NCBI GenBank assembly: GCA_003164475.1
Contig: PLTL01000210.1
Coordinates: forward strand, 1-15,458
Direction: 5' to 3'
Source of the DNA: Candidatus Dormiibacterota bacterium
Lineage (GTDB): Bacteria > Chloroflexota > Dormibacteria > UBA8260 > Bog-877
Length of the DNA stretch: 15,458 bases
The notes beneath the pieces were generated by a model that was not told the DNA's origin, searched no databases, and saw only the letters and a program-made list of their open reading frames with translations. The position numbers were made by a program, and so were the translations under genes. Positions 6,408-13,152 of the stretch are shown piece after piece (positions within the stretch are counted from its first letter, which is position 1; each line of letters opens with the position of its first letter).

Positions 6408-8276
6408 GTGAGCTGCGGGGTGGAGCCGGGCAGTGAGGGACGCAGGTCCGGAGGGGATCGGAGCCTCCGCGAGTACTTCTGCCTCGCCGACGGGCGCACC
6501 GCGGCTCTGGTCCATTGCTCCGGCCGCTGCGATTTCTGGTGCTGGCCCAGCTTCGACAGCCCCCTGCGGCTGGCCCGACTGCTCGACCCGATGGAGGGGG
6601 GCTGGGTCGGGGTTGGAGCGCCCGGGCAGCCGACATCCGAGGCGGGGTGGGTGGGTAGCTCCAGGGTGATGCGGATCCACCAGGCTGGCGGGCTGGAGCT
6701 GCACATCGGCCTGCTCGATGACGGGGGTGGCAGAAGCGCTCTGGCCTGGCTGGTGGAGGGTCCGGTGGGGGCGGAGATCGAGATCTCTCTCGGATCCCCG
6801 AGCGCAGGAGGAGGAGCCACCTGGTCCGAGGCGCCGCACGGCGCGCGGCTCGCATCCGGAGGGTCCGAGGACGGCCCCGGGGGGCCGTTGGCACTTGCGG
6901 CCAGCGCGCCGATCAGGCGCCGGCTCGGAGCGTGGTCACTCGAGATCCCGCCCGGAGGGCTGGTGGTGTGGCTGGGGGCCCTCGGGGTGGTCGAGCGGCT
7001 GCCCCCGGGGCTGGCCCGGGTCGGAGACCATCCGGCAGCGGCGGTGGAGGAGACCAGGCATGCCCTGGAGGAGCTGCTCGCCGACGATGAGAGGTGGCTC
7101 CGGGGCCTCCACACCAGCCCTCGCCTCAGCCGCTTCGGCGATCAGGCGCCCGCCTGGGCGCTGGGGGCCGTGGACCGGTCTCTGCTCACCCTTCGTGGTC
7201 TCCAGGACCGCGCCTCCGGCCTGCTGGTCGCCTCGCCGACAACCTCCATCCCCCAGTGGCCGGCCAGCTCGCGGAGTTGGGACTACCGGTATGCCTGGTT
7301 GCGGGACTGCGCCGATGCTGGGATCGCCCTGGCTCACGCCGGTGCCGCTCCCGAGGCGGAGAGAGTGGGAGCGGGGTTGGCCCAACTCCTGGGCAACCAT
7401 CCGGGGCAGGCGGCCCCGGTGCACCGGGTGTCGGGTGCGGCGCTGCCGCCCGAACACACCCTCGCGCACCTGGCCGGGTACAGCAGCGCTGTGGTTCGGG
7501 TCGGCAACGGCGCCGAGGACCAGCTCCAGCTGGACACATTGGGGGAGGTCATCCGGCTGGCTTCCGAACTGGAGAGAACCTCCCTATGCCCCCGGAGCCT
7601 GCGCTCGCTGGTGCCGGCCATGGCCCGGGTTGCAGCCCGAGACTGGCCTCTTCCCGATCATGGGATCTGGGAGGTCAGAGGCGATCCGCAGCAGTACGTG
7701 CACAGCAAGGTGATGGCCTGGGCGGCCCTGCGGTGTGCGGCTGAGATCGAGGGCGGGGGCGGGGACATTGAGGTGGTGGGAGAGTGGCGCCACGCCGCCG
7801 CCGAGATCCGGGCGGAGGTCGATCGGCACGGCCTCGGGTCTGGGGGAGAGCTGGTGATGTCATTCCAGGATCCCGCCACCGACTCCTCCCTCCTGGCCGC
7901 CTATCTGGTTGGCTTCCTCGATCCCGGGGCACCCCGGGCCGGCGCCACCTTGGACCGGGTTCTCAGAGAGTTGGGGCGGGGCCCCATCGTGATGCGCCAC
8001 ACCCCCGAGCGTGACGGGATCCCGGCCCCCTGCTTTCCCTTCATCTTCCCCGGGCTCTGGGCGGCCATGGCCGAAGCCAGCCTCGGGCGTGCTCCCCAGG
8101 CGGCGGCTCGCTTCCTGGCAATCTGGCGGTTGGCTGGGCCGGCAGGACAGCTCTCCGAGGTGGCCGACCCCGAGGCCGGGGAGCTGTGGGGCAACTATCC
8201 CCAGGTCCAAAGCCAGGCGGCCCTGGTTGAGGCGGCCCTCACCATCTGGGGGGCGCGCCGTTCAGAAGGAATGTGA
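6408..8276 (+). CDS. GH15 family glycoside hydrolase (glucoamylase/trehalase-like)
   Basis: Cytoplasmic (no signal peptide) enzyme of 622 residues expected to release glucose from alpha-glucosides; known relatives include glucoamylase, glucodextranase and mycobacterial-type trehalase. The N-terminal beta domain has DGRTAALVHCSGRCDFWCWP and SFDSPLRLARLLD. The (alpha/alpha)6 catalytic domain begins near residue 245 and shows SWDYRYAWLRDCADAGIAL, GIWEVRGDPQQYVHSKVMAW (likely general acid Glu422), FQDPATDSSLLAAYLVGFLD and GELWGNYPQVQSQAAL (candidate base Glu592). Length is usual for the bacterial family. The frame is open from 6318 but that overlaps the previous gene; GTG at 6408 or 6420 is more likely, neither with a strong ribosome binding site. 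The 38-bp gap suggests co-transcription with the wall hydrolase gene. Glucoamylase and trehalase cannot be told apart from motifs alone. Confidence 0.88.
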   Translation: MSCGVEPGSEGRRSGGDRSLREYFCLADGRTAALVHCSGRCDFWCWPSFDSPLRLARLLDPMEGGWVGVGAPGQPTSEAGWVGSSRVMRIHQAGGLELHIGLLDDGGGRSALAWLVEGPVGAEIEISLGSPSAGGGATWSEAPHGARLASGGSEDGPGGPLALAASAPIRRRLGAWSLEIPPGGLVVWLGALGVVERLPPGLARVGDHPAAAVEETRHALEELLADDERWLRGLHTSPRLSRFGDQAPAWALGAVDRSLLTLRGLQDRASGLLVASPTTSIPQWPASSRSWDYRYAWLRDCADAGIALAHAGAAPEAERVGAGLAQLLGNHPGQAAPVHRVSGAALPPEHTLAHLAGYSSAVVRVGNGAEDQLQLDTLGEVIRLASELERTSLCPRSLRSLVPAMARVAARDWPLPDHGIWEVRGDPQQYVHSKVMAWAALRCAAEIEGGGGDIEVVGEWRHAAAEIRAEVDRHGLGSGGELVMSFQDPATDSSLLAAYLVGFLDPGAPRAGATLDRVLRELGRGPIVMRHTPERDGIPAPCFPFIFPGLWAAMAEASLGRAPQAAARFLAIWRLAGPAGQLSEVADPEAGELWGNYPQVQSQAALVEAALTIWGARRSEGM

Positions 8277-8301
8277 TCGGAGCCACGACCGCTCCTATAC
8301 T
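8271..8301 (+). promoter_or_regulatory. Candidate promoter of the tRNA-Glu gene
   Basis: TATACT at 8296-8301 is a good -10 box, 38 bp before the tRNA. A TGTGAT-like hexamer 18 bp upstream, overlapping the GH15 stop, is a poor -35. Between the -10 and the tRNA, AGCCAC (8281-8286) can pair with GTGGCT (8312-8317). Confidence 0.35.
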
Positions 8302-8338
8302 TGGCTTCCCCGTGGCTGGGGATTGCTGCGGCATTCTC

Positions 8339-8415
8339 GCCCCGTTCGTCTAGTGGCCCAGGACACCGCCCTCTCAAGGCGGAGATCAGCGGTTCGAATC
8401 CGCTACGGGGTACCA
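8339..8415 (+). tRNA. tRNA-Glu (anticodon CTC), CCA encoded
   Basis: All parts of the cloverleaf are visible. The acceptor stem GCCCCGT pairs with ACGGGGT (one G-U pair). The D arm contains TCTAGTGGCCCAGGAC. The anticodon stem CCGCC/GGCGG has loop CTCTCAA, giving anticodon CTC (reads GAG, Glu). The T arm is AGCGG-TTCGAAT-CCGCT, then discriminator A and an encoded CCA (8413-8415). It reads the most used Glu codon of this GC-rich genome. Confidence 0.96.
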
Positions 8416-8453
8416 GGTCCGCCGCCGGCGTGCGGCTGTCCCCCAGGGAGAAA

Positions 8454-9020
8454 GTGAGCGACAGCGCCGACCCACCGAAGGTCCCGCAGCCCCGGCCGAT
8501 GGCCGGCCCCCGGGTGGTGCCCCACGGGCATCAGATCCAAGCAGCCCACCGGACGGTGCTGCCGGAGGAGGACGGGGATGGAGTGCGGCGGCTGGCCGAG
8601 ATCCTCAGCGATAACCCCTCCCCGCTGGGCTCCAAGGCGCAGGTGCGGCTCGCCAGGCTTTGCGGGGAGTTCCCCAGCTTCCTGGACGGGTGGGCCAGGC
8701 TGGCCGAGACCGCCTACTCCAGCGGCGATCTGGTCGCTGCCTACGCCTACTCCCGGGTGGGCTACCACCGGGGCCTGGACCGGCTCCGTCAGCACGGCTG
8801 GGGCGGCACCGGACTGGTCGAGTGGAGCCAGCCCGCCAACCGTGGATTCCTGCGCAGCCTGTACATGCTCATGGTCGTCGCCGCGGCAGTCGGCGAGGAA
8901 GTGGAGGCGGTGCGCTGCCGACAGTTCCTGCTTGACCTGGACCCAGAGGACGGGATCGGCGTGGGGGGACGCCCCCCGCTCGCCAGGGGGGAGGTGGTTC
9001 CGGCGGTCGAACTGCCCTAG
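8454..9020 (+). CDS. DUF3151 family protein
   Basis: Cytoplasmic protein of 188 residues belonging to DUF3151, a family I know mainly from Actinomycetota; its function is not known. The core is DNPSPLGSKAQVRLARLCGE, then WARLAETAYSSGDLVAAYAYSR, VGYHRGLDRLRQHGWGGTGL and VEWSQPANRGFLRSLYML, followed by a helix with VRCRQFLLDLDPEDG. The GTG at 8454 is preceded by AGGGAG 3 nt away and is chosen over upstream in-frame codons, which would overlap the tRNA. The first 40 residues are Pro-rich and not part of the conserved core. The gene starts 38 bp after the tRNA-Glu with no terminator in between, so read-through from the tRNA promoter is possible. Its stop overlaps the stop of the convergent DHH gene. 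Confidence 0.88.
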   Translation: MSDSADPPKVPQPRPMAGPRVVPHGHQIQAAHRTVLPEEDGDGVRRLAEILSDNPSPLGSKAQVRLARLCGEFPSFLDGWARLAETAYSSGDLVAAYAYSRVGYHRGLDRLRQHGWGGTGLVEWSQPANRGFLRSLYMLMVVAAAVGEEVEAVRCRQFLLDLDPEDGIGVGGRPPLARGEVVPAVELP

Positions 9021-9862
9021 GTAGCGGGTTGCTCGGCCTCTCCCTCGGGGGGAGCCAGCTTGCCGTCCCTGGGCGGTTGGGCCTTGAAGCCGCCCGCCGT
9101 CCGGTGGCCGCCACCCCCGTACCGGGCCGCGATCGCGCTGACATCCACCCCTCCCGACGTCGAGCGCAGGGACCACCGCGCTGCGTCCCCGCTGCCCTGC
9201 CACCAGACTCCGGCAAAAGGGTGCCCAGCTGCCAGGGCGTCGCCCAGCTCGCTCTGCAGGACCGGGCTGTTGACGGTGGGCACGATGGTACCCAGGATCT
9301 CGACCGGCACGGCGTGGGCGACGATCCGCTCCACCATCCGACGCTGATAGCGGAGCAGGGCCCGGCCCTCGAGGCGGAGCTGCTCCACATCGATGCCATC
9401 CCAGGTCCTGAAGTCGAAGTCGTGGGCCCGCAGGGCGGCGGAGACCTCCTCGCTTTCGGGCAGGTCGTTGCGCCACAGGTCACGATCCTGGACGTAGCGG
9501 AGCAGGGCCGGCACCGGCACCTCGTGCAGGTACTGCCAGGTCATCACGGCCCCGCTGCGATTCATGTCGAAGATGCAGTAGGGGAGATCGGCCAGCTCGC
9601 TGGCGGCTGAGCGATGGTGGTCGAGGACGATCAGGCTGGCGGACGCCTTGGCCAAGCGCTCGGTAGTGCCCCGGTCGTAGGCGAAGTCAGCTATTAGCAC
9701 GTGCCTCCCCGTGGCGTTGGGGGGTGGCTCGCCGTGACTGACGGGCACGTAGTCGGCATCCTCTCCGAAGCGCTTCCAGGCGGCGAAGGCGGCGCCGAAC
9801 CCGTCAGGGCAGTCGCCGTGATACACAACAAGTGGACGGGTCCGGGCTCCCTGCGCAGCCAT
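9017..9862 (-). CDS. DHH/DHHA1 family phosphoesterase
   Basis: Metal-dependent phosphoesterase of 281 residues of the DHH superfamily, whose members act on nanoRNA, cyclic dinucleotides or polyphosphate. Motif I is YHGDCPDGFGAA (His15, Asp17, Asp20), motif II is LIADFAYDR (Asp59), motif III is VLDHHRS (Asp81-His-His), and a fourth acidic motif is YVQDRDLWR (Asp126). The C-terminal DHHA1 part ends with YGGGGHRTAGGF (about 248-259), the substrate-binding glycine stretch. All metal ligands seem present, so it should be active. This subtype lacks any extra regulatory domain, and the substrate cannot be named. The ATG at 9860-9862 is preceded by GAGAGGGGGA about 11 nt upstream. It lies 35 bp after the PcsB-like gene on the same strand and may be transcribed with it. 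Confidence 0.9.
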   Translation of the reverse strand: MAAQGARTRPLVVYHGDCPDGFGAAFAAWKRFGEDADYVPVSHGEPPPNATGRHVLIADFAYDRGTTERLAKASASLIVLDHHRSAASELADLPYCIFDMNRSGAVMTWQYLHEVPVPALLRYVQDRDLWRNDLPESEEVSAALRAHDFDFRTWDGIDVEQLRLEGRALLRYQRRMVERIVAHAVPVEILGTIVPTVNSPVLQSELGDALAAGHPFAGVWWQGSGDAARWSLRSTSGGVDVSAIAARYGGGGHRTAGGFKAQPPRDGKLAPPEGEAEQPAT

Positions 9863-9897
9863 AAGAATCGCGTCCCCCTCTCCACGACCGGCGTCGC

Positions 9898-11037
9898 TTA
9901 GCTGGTGTAGATGAACCCCATGACACCTTGCGTGTTGGGGATATAGCGCTGGTCCTCGTCGTAGCCATTAACAAAATTGGCCTCATCCACGACGAAGCTC
10001 GACCCATCTACTCCGACCACCCAGGCCACGTGGCCGTACAGGTAATTGTAGGCACCGCCGGCGCGGAACACGACGATCGAGTCGACCGCTGGTGTCATGC
10101 CGATGGGGTAGGGATCGGGAGAGCTTGCATCGCCGGCGATCCACTCGTTGGCGTTGCCGTTCCAGCTCACCGCGGCCTCAGAGGCGGCAAACCAGGTGCA
10201 CTGCCCGACCGGATAGTCGTCCGGAAAGCCGCCCAGGTCGGGATACCCCGAGTAGACGTGCAGAATCGTCCCCGTCTCCCCCGCGGACCCGCCTCCGGCG
10301 GGCGCCGACTCCTCCTCTTCGAGGAGCTGGATTTGGGCCGACAGATCTTGAACCTGGGCGGCGATCTGGGCCGCCTGCCCGGTCAGGTTGTTCTGTTCTG
10401 AGCTGTACGTGCTCTCGGCGGCTTGCAGCTGACTACTTTGGCTCTGGAGTCCGCTGACCAGGGCGGCCACCTGCTGCTCCTGGGCTTGCTGTTCGGCCTG
10501 CAACACCTTGAGTGAGTCGGCATCCGCGATCAGTTGGGTGGTCAAGGAGGCGAACTGCTGCCGCAGGGTCTGGAGGTCCAGGGTGTTGTCGACGAACTGT
10601 GAAATGCCGGAGCTGTTGGCGATGGCATCGGCGAGCGAGGTCCCGGCGCCCCGCTGGTAGAGCACCGTGACCAGCCCGGCGAGTTGGGTCCGATCGGTCG
10701 CCATCTGTGCTTGGGTGGTGGCCAACCGATTGTTGGTGGTGGTCAAGGCGCCATTGATCTGGCTGAGCTCGGTCTGGTCCTGAGTCAGCTTCTGCTGGAT
10801 CACCGTGATCTGGTTCGCCGTGGCGGCGGCCTGCTGCCCCGCTGTCGCCGCCTGGCCCTGCAGGGCAGAAAGCTGGCTCAGTAACGCTGACTGCTGTTGC
10901 TGGAGAGCCTGGATCTGCGAGGCGATGCTGGCCACGGCAGTACCGGTAGTCAGGAGAGAGGCGGCCATAGCGACGATGCCGAACACACCCAGCTGGGCGG
11001 TGGCGCGTAGTGCTCGCTTGGTTCGAGATTGAGACAT
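9898..11037 (-). CDS. PcsB-like secreted coiled-coil protein with C-terminal CHAP amidase/endopeptidase domain
   Basis: Exported wall hydrolase of 379 residues. A basic n-region (SRTKRALR) and hydrophobic stretch form a signal peptide cut near AVAS (residue 37). Residues 38-243 are a Gln/Ala-rich coiled coil with a helical break at LVTVLYQRGAGTSLADAIAN, as in PcsB and similar proteins. A short Gly/Ser linker leads to a CHAP domain with YPVGQCTWFAAS (nucleophile Cys280), GHVAWVVGV (His336) and VVDEANF (Glu352 and Asn354 nearby). CHAP enzymes cut the peptide part of peptidoglycan. In streptococci PcsB is held inactive by its coiled coil until FtsEX activates it; this is known for PcsB, not shown here. 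No purine-rich ribosome binding site precedes the ATG. Confidence 0.9.
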   Translation of the reverse strand: MSQSRTKRALRATAQLGVFGIVAMAASLLTTGTAVASIASQIQALQQQQSALLSQLSALQGQAATAGQQAAATANQITVIQQKLTQDQTELSQINGALTTTNNRLATTQAQMATDRTQLAGLVTVLYQRGAGTSLADAIANSSGISQFVDNTLDLQTLRQQFASLTTQLIADADSLKVLQAEQQAQEQQVAALVSGLQSQSSQLQAAESTYSSEQNNLTGQAAQIAAQVQDLSAQIQLLEEEESAPAGGGSAGETGTILHVYSGYPDLGGFPDDYPVGQCTWFAASEAAVSWNGNANEWIAGDASSPDPYPIGMTPAVDSIVVFRAGGAYNYLYGHVAWVVGVDGSSFVVDEANFVNGYDEDQRYIPNTQGVMGFIYTS

Positions 11038-11072
11038 GGGTGGGACGTGAGATGTGATTGTCTCGGCCTCCG

Positions 11073-11101
11073 ACTCTAACAGTGATCACGGTCGGTTGCA
11101 A
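11073..11101 (-). promoter_or_regulatory. Promoter of the PcsB-like gene
   Basis: Read on the minus strand, TTGCAA (11096-11101) and TAGAGT (11073-11078) each match 4 of 6 bases of the sigma-70 consensus and are 17 bp apart. Transcription would begin near 11066, giving a leader of about 28 nt without a Shine-Dalgarno sequence before the ATG at 11037. Confidence 0.5.
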
Positions 11102-11177
11102 GTTCGGTCACAGTCCGGTAGTGGGTCGGTTTGCGGCTGGAGCGGGGCCGGGAGCTGGCGGCGGCCTCGGGGACTCG

Positions 11178-11430
11178 CTAGCCCGTGCGCAGCGAGTGGT
11201 CGGTGAGCGCGGACCACTTGGCGCAGCGTCCCCGCCCGCGGCCGACCACTCTGACTGGGATGCCGACCGATCCCTCTTGGCCGAAGGTGGTGATCTCGCC
11301 GGTCGCCCCGGCCGTCCGCCACGCCCGGGAGCGACGGCATCGCCTCCGGCAGCTGCCGGGGCTGCGCCAGCCCTGGATTCGCCTGGGGCCGGATCGGTGC
11401 CGACTCCAGCACGAGCCGTCCGCCGTGACA
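11178..11430 (-). pseudogene. Unidentified gene remnant in the stretch between PcsB-like gene and ABC operon
   Basis: No intact gene lies between 11102 and 11642. On the minus strand, the frame ending with the TAG at 11178-11180 has about 45 codons of strongly G/C-biased third positions and reads GEITTFGQEGSVGIPVRVVG then CAKWSALTDHSLRTG. Just upstream a second frame, with HGGRLVLESAP and PGLAQPRQLPEAMPSLPGVA, is similarly biased. Joining them needs one frameshift near 11320-11335. HGGRLVLESAP recalls the tail of a histidine-kinase ATPase domain, but the expected G-x-G and F...LP that should follow are absent. I do not recognise the protein. Confidence 0.3.
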
Positions 11431-11642
11431 CTCCGACAGGCAGTGCATGAGGCGTCTGCCCCCTCGGGCGTGGCCGACCTGAGCCGCCGCAGAGGAGGTC
11501 TGCTTCTGATCGCCTCCCCCCTGCATCCGGCGACTAGCCGTACTGCTCACATGGGGTGTGTGGACCCGCGTCGCCGGAGGAAGGACGCCGAGCGCGGGTT
11601 GGGCGCGATGGCCGCCGCCCCTTCGGGCGCCCCACTTCTGAC

Positions 11643-12287
11643 TCAGGTGCCGCGGGGGCGGCCGTCGACCAATGCCAGCGCGCGGTCGGCGGCGTCGGCC
11701 ACCTTCTGGTCGTGCGAGGCCAGGACCACGATGTTGCCCTTGTCACCATGGGCGCGCAACAAGCCGAGCACCAGGGCCCGCTTCTCGGCGTCAAGCTCCG
11801 AGGTCGGCTCGTCGGCGACCAGGACCTCGGGTGCGGCGGCCAGCGCCCGCGCCACGCTCGTCCGCTGCCGCTGACCTCCGGAGAGATCTCGAACCAGCCG
11901 ATTCGCGCTGTCGGCGAGCCCCACGGCGACAAGCGCCTCTCGGGTTCGTTCCGCCACCTCGGCGGGGGCCAGGCCCCGGGCCTGGAGCGGGAGGGCGACG
12001 TTCTCAGCGGCGGTGAGCACCGAGACCAGTCCATGGTTCTGCAGCACGATCCCGAAGCGACGGCGCACGGCATCGCCACTGGAAAGTGGCTGCCCATCCA
12101 GAAGCACCTGGCCGCGATCCGGCTCCTGCAGGCCGGCCATCACCAGCAGCAGGGTCGTCTTCCCCGACCCCGAGGGCCCCGTGATCACGACCGTTTCCCC
12201 GGCGGCAACCTTGAGATCGACCTTGTCGAGGATGACCCGGGAGCCCACGTCGACACCCACCCCTTGGGCCCAGAGTTCACGGACCAT
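11643..12287 (-). CDS. ABC transporter ATP-binding protein (LolD/MacB/FtsE-like)
   Basis: Nucleotide-binding subunit of 214 residues for the FtsX-like permease encoded upstream. Walker A is GPSGSGKTT (near residue 38), the Q-loop is GIVLQNHGL, the signature is LSGGQRQR, Walker B is VLVADEPTS with D-loop ELD, and the switch His is in ASHDQ. All key residues are intact. Length and motif spacing fit the LolD/MacB class that drives conformational change of FtsX-fold permeases instead of carrying substrate across the membrane. The ATG at 12285-12287 has GGAG 10 nt upstream; a TTG at 12296 is open but its GGAG is only 1 nt away. The gene overlaps the preceding ATPase gene by 11 bp, so translational coupling is likely. 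Confidence 0.92.
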   Translation of the reverse strand: MVRELWAQGVGVDVGSRVILDKVDLKVAAGETVVITGPSGSGKTTLLLVMAGLQEPDRGQVLLDGQPLSSGDAVRRRFGIVLQNHGLVSVLTAAENVALPLQARGLAPAEVAERTREALVAVGLADSANRLVRDLSGGQRQRTSVARALAAAPEVLVADEPTSELDAEKRALVLGLLRAHGDKGNIVVLASHDQKVADAADRALALVDGRPRGT

Positions 12288-13152
12288 CGGAGTCAAGCTC
12301 CGTGTTGCTCAGATCGACCCCGGTGGAGTGGCGGCGGACCCGGAGCAGGGTGCCGGCGGGGATCCACTCCAGCACCTCCGGGGGGAGCTGGACGCTACCG
12401 TCCCGTCCTACCACTGCGTACTCTTCACCCCGCCGGCCCTCCGCTCCGATGCGACCGTCCCGGATCGTCACGGTCCGGGGCATCGCGGCCGCCACCGCCG
12501 GGTCGTGAGTGACAGCGATCAGGGTCGTGCCCAGCTCCCGGTGCACCTTGAGCAGGAGTGCCACCACCAGGTCCCGGCTGGCTCGGTCCAGCTGGCTGGT
12601 CGGTTCGTCGACCAAGAGCAAGGTGGGTGCGGTCGCAGCGGCAACGGCGATCGCCACCTGCTGCTGCTCCCCGCCGGACAGGCCGGCGACGGTCTGCCTG
12701 GTGATCGACTCCAAGCCCAGCAGCCCGAGCAGCTCGGCCGGCCCCCAGGGCAGAGGGTCGCGGCGACGCCGGCGGGCCCCCCACTGGGCGAAGCTGATGT
12801 TCTGCTCGGCCGTACCGAAGCCGAGCAGATTGCGCATCGGATCCTGGAGCATGAGGCTGATGTCGGTGGCCCGGAGCTCGAGCAGCCGGCGGTCGGTCGC
12901 CCGACCCAGGTCCTGCACTCCGACCCAGACGTGGCCCGAGGACGGGCGCAGCAGCCCGGCCAGCAACGCCAGCAGGGTGGACTTCCCCGCCCCGGATGGG
13001 CCGAGCAGGGCGATCGCGCCGCCCGCTTCCACATCCAGATCTACCCCTCGGAGGGCGACCACGTCCCCTCCGGGGCTGGGATAGAGGTGGACCACGGCGT
13101 CGCAGTGGACCGCCACGCCCCTGGGGGCATCGGTGGGAGCGCCGGCGGTCAT
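12277..13152 (-). CDS. ABC transporter ATP-binding protein with C-terminal AbrB-like beta extension
   Basis: Second nucleotide-binding subunit of the FtsX-like system, 291 residues. Walker A GPSGAGKST (51-59), Q-loop LMLQDPMRN (about 100-108), signature LSGGEQQQ (158-165, with Gln instead of the usual Arg at the end), Walker B LLLVDEPTS (178-186) with D-loop QLD, switch His in VTHDP. After the ATPase fold an extra 50 residues hold EEYAVVGRDGSVQLPPEVLE and PAGTLLRVRRHSTGVDL, a pattern like the SpoVT/AbrB swapped hairpin (GR-G-x-hydrophobic-LP...). I recall similar tails on actinobacterial ATPases of FtsX-type exporters; their role is unknown. The ATG has GAGG 4 nt before it and overlaps the permease stop in an ATGA arrangement (4 bp). 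Two different ATPases suggest a heterodimeric motor. Confidence 0.92.
   Translation of the reverse strand: MTAGAPTDAPRGVAVHCDAVVHLYPSPGGDVVALRGVDLDVEAGGAIALLGPSGAGKSTLLALLAGLLRPSSGHVWVGVQDLGRATDRRLLELRATDISLMLQDPMRNLLGFGTAEQNISFAQWGARRRRRDPLPWGPAELLGLLGLESITRQTVAGLSGGEQQQVAIAVAAATAPTLLLVDEPTSQLDRASRDLVVALLLKVHRELGTTLIAVTHDPAVAAAMPRTVTIRDGRIGAEGRRGEEYAVVGRDGSVQLPPEVLEWIPAGTLLRVRRHSTGVDLSNTELDSDGP

Noticed and set aside
11185..11874. Long plus-strand open frames over the gap and the ATPase gene
   Set aside because: They are antisense to an unmistakable ABC ATPase gene; the product is Arg/Pro/Ser-rich without domain motifs, typical of GC-rich shadow frames.
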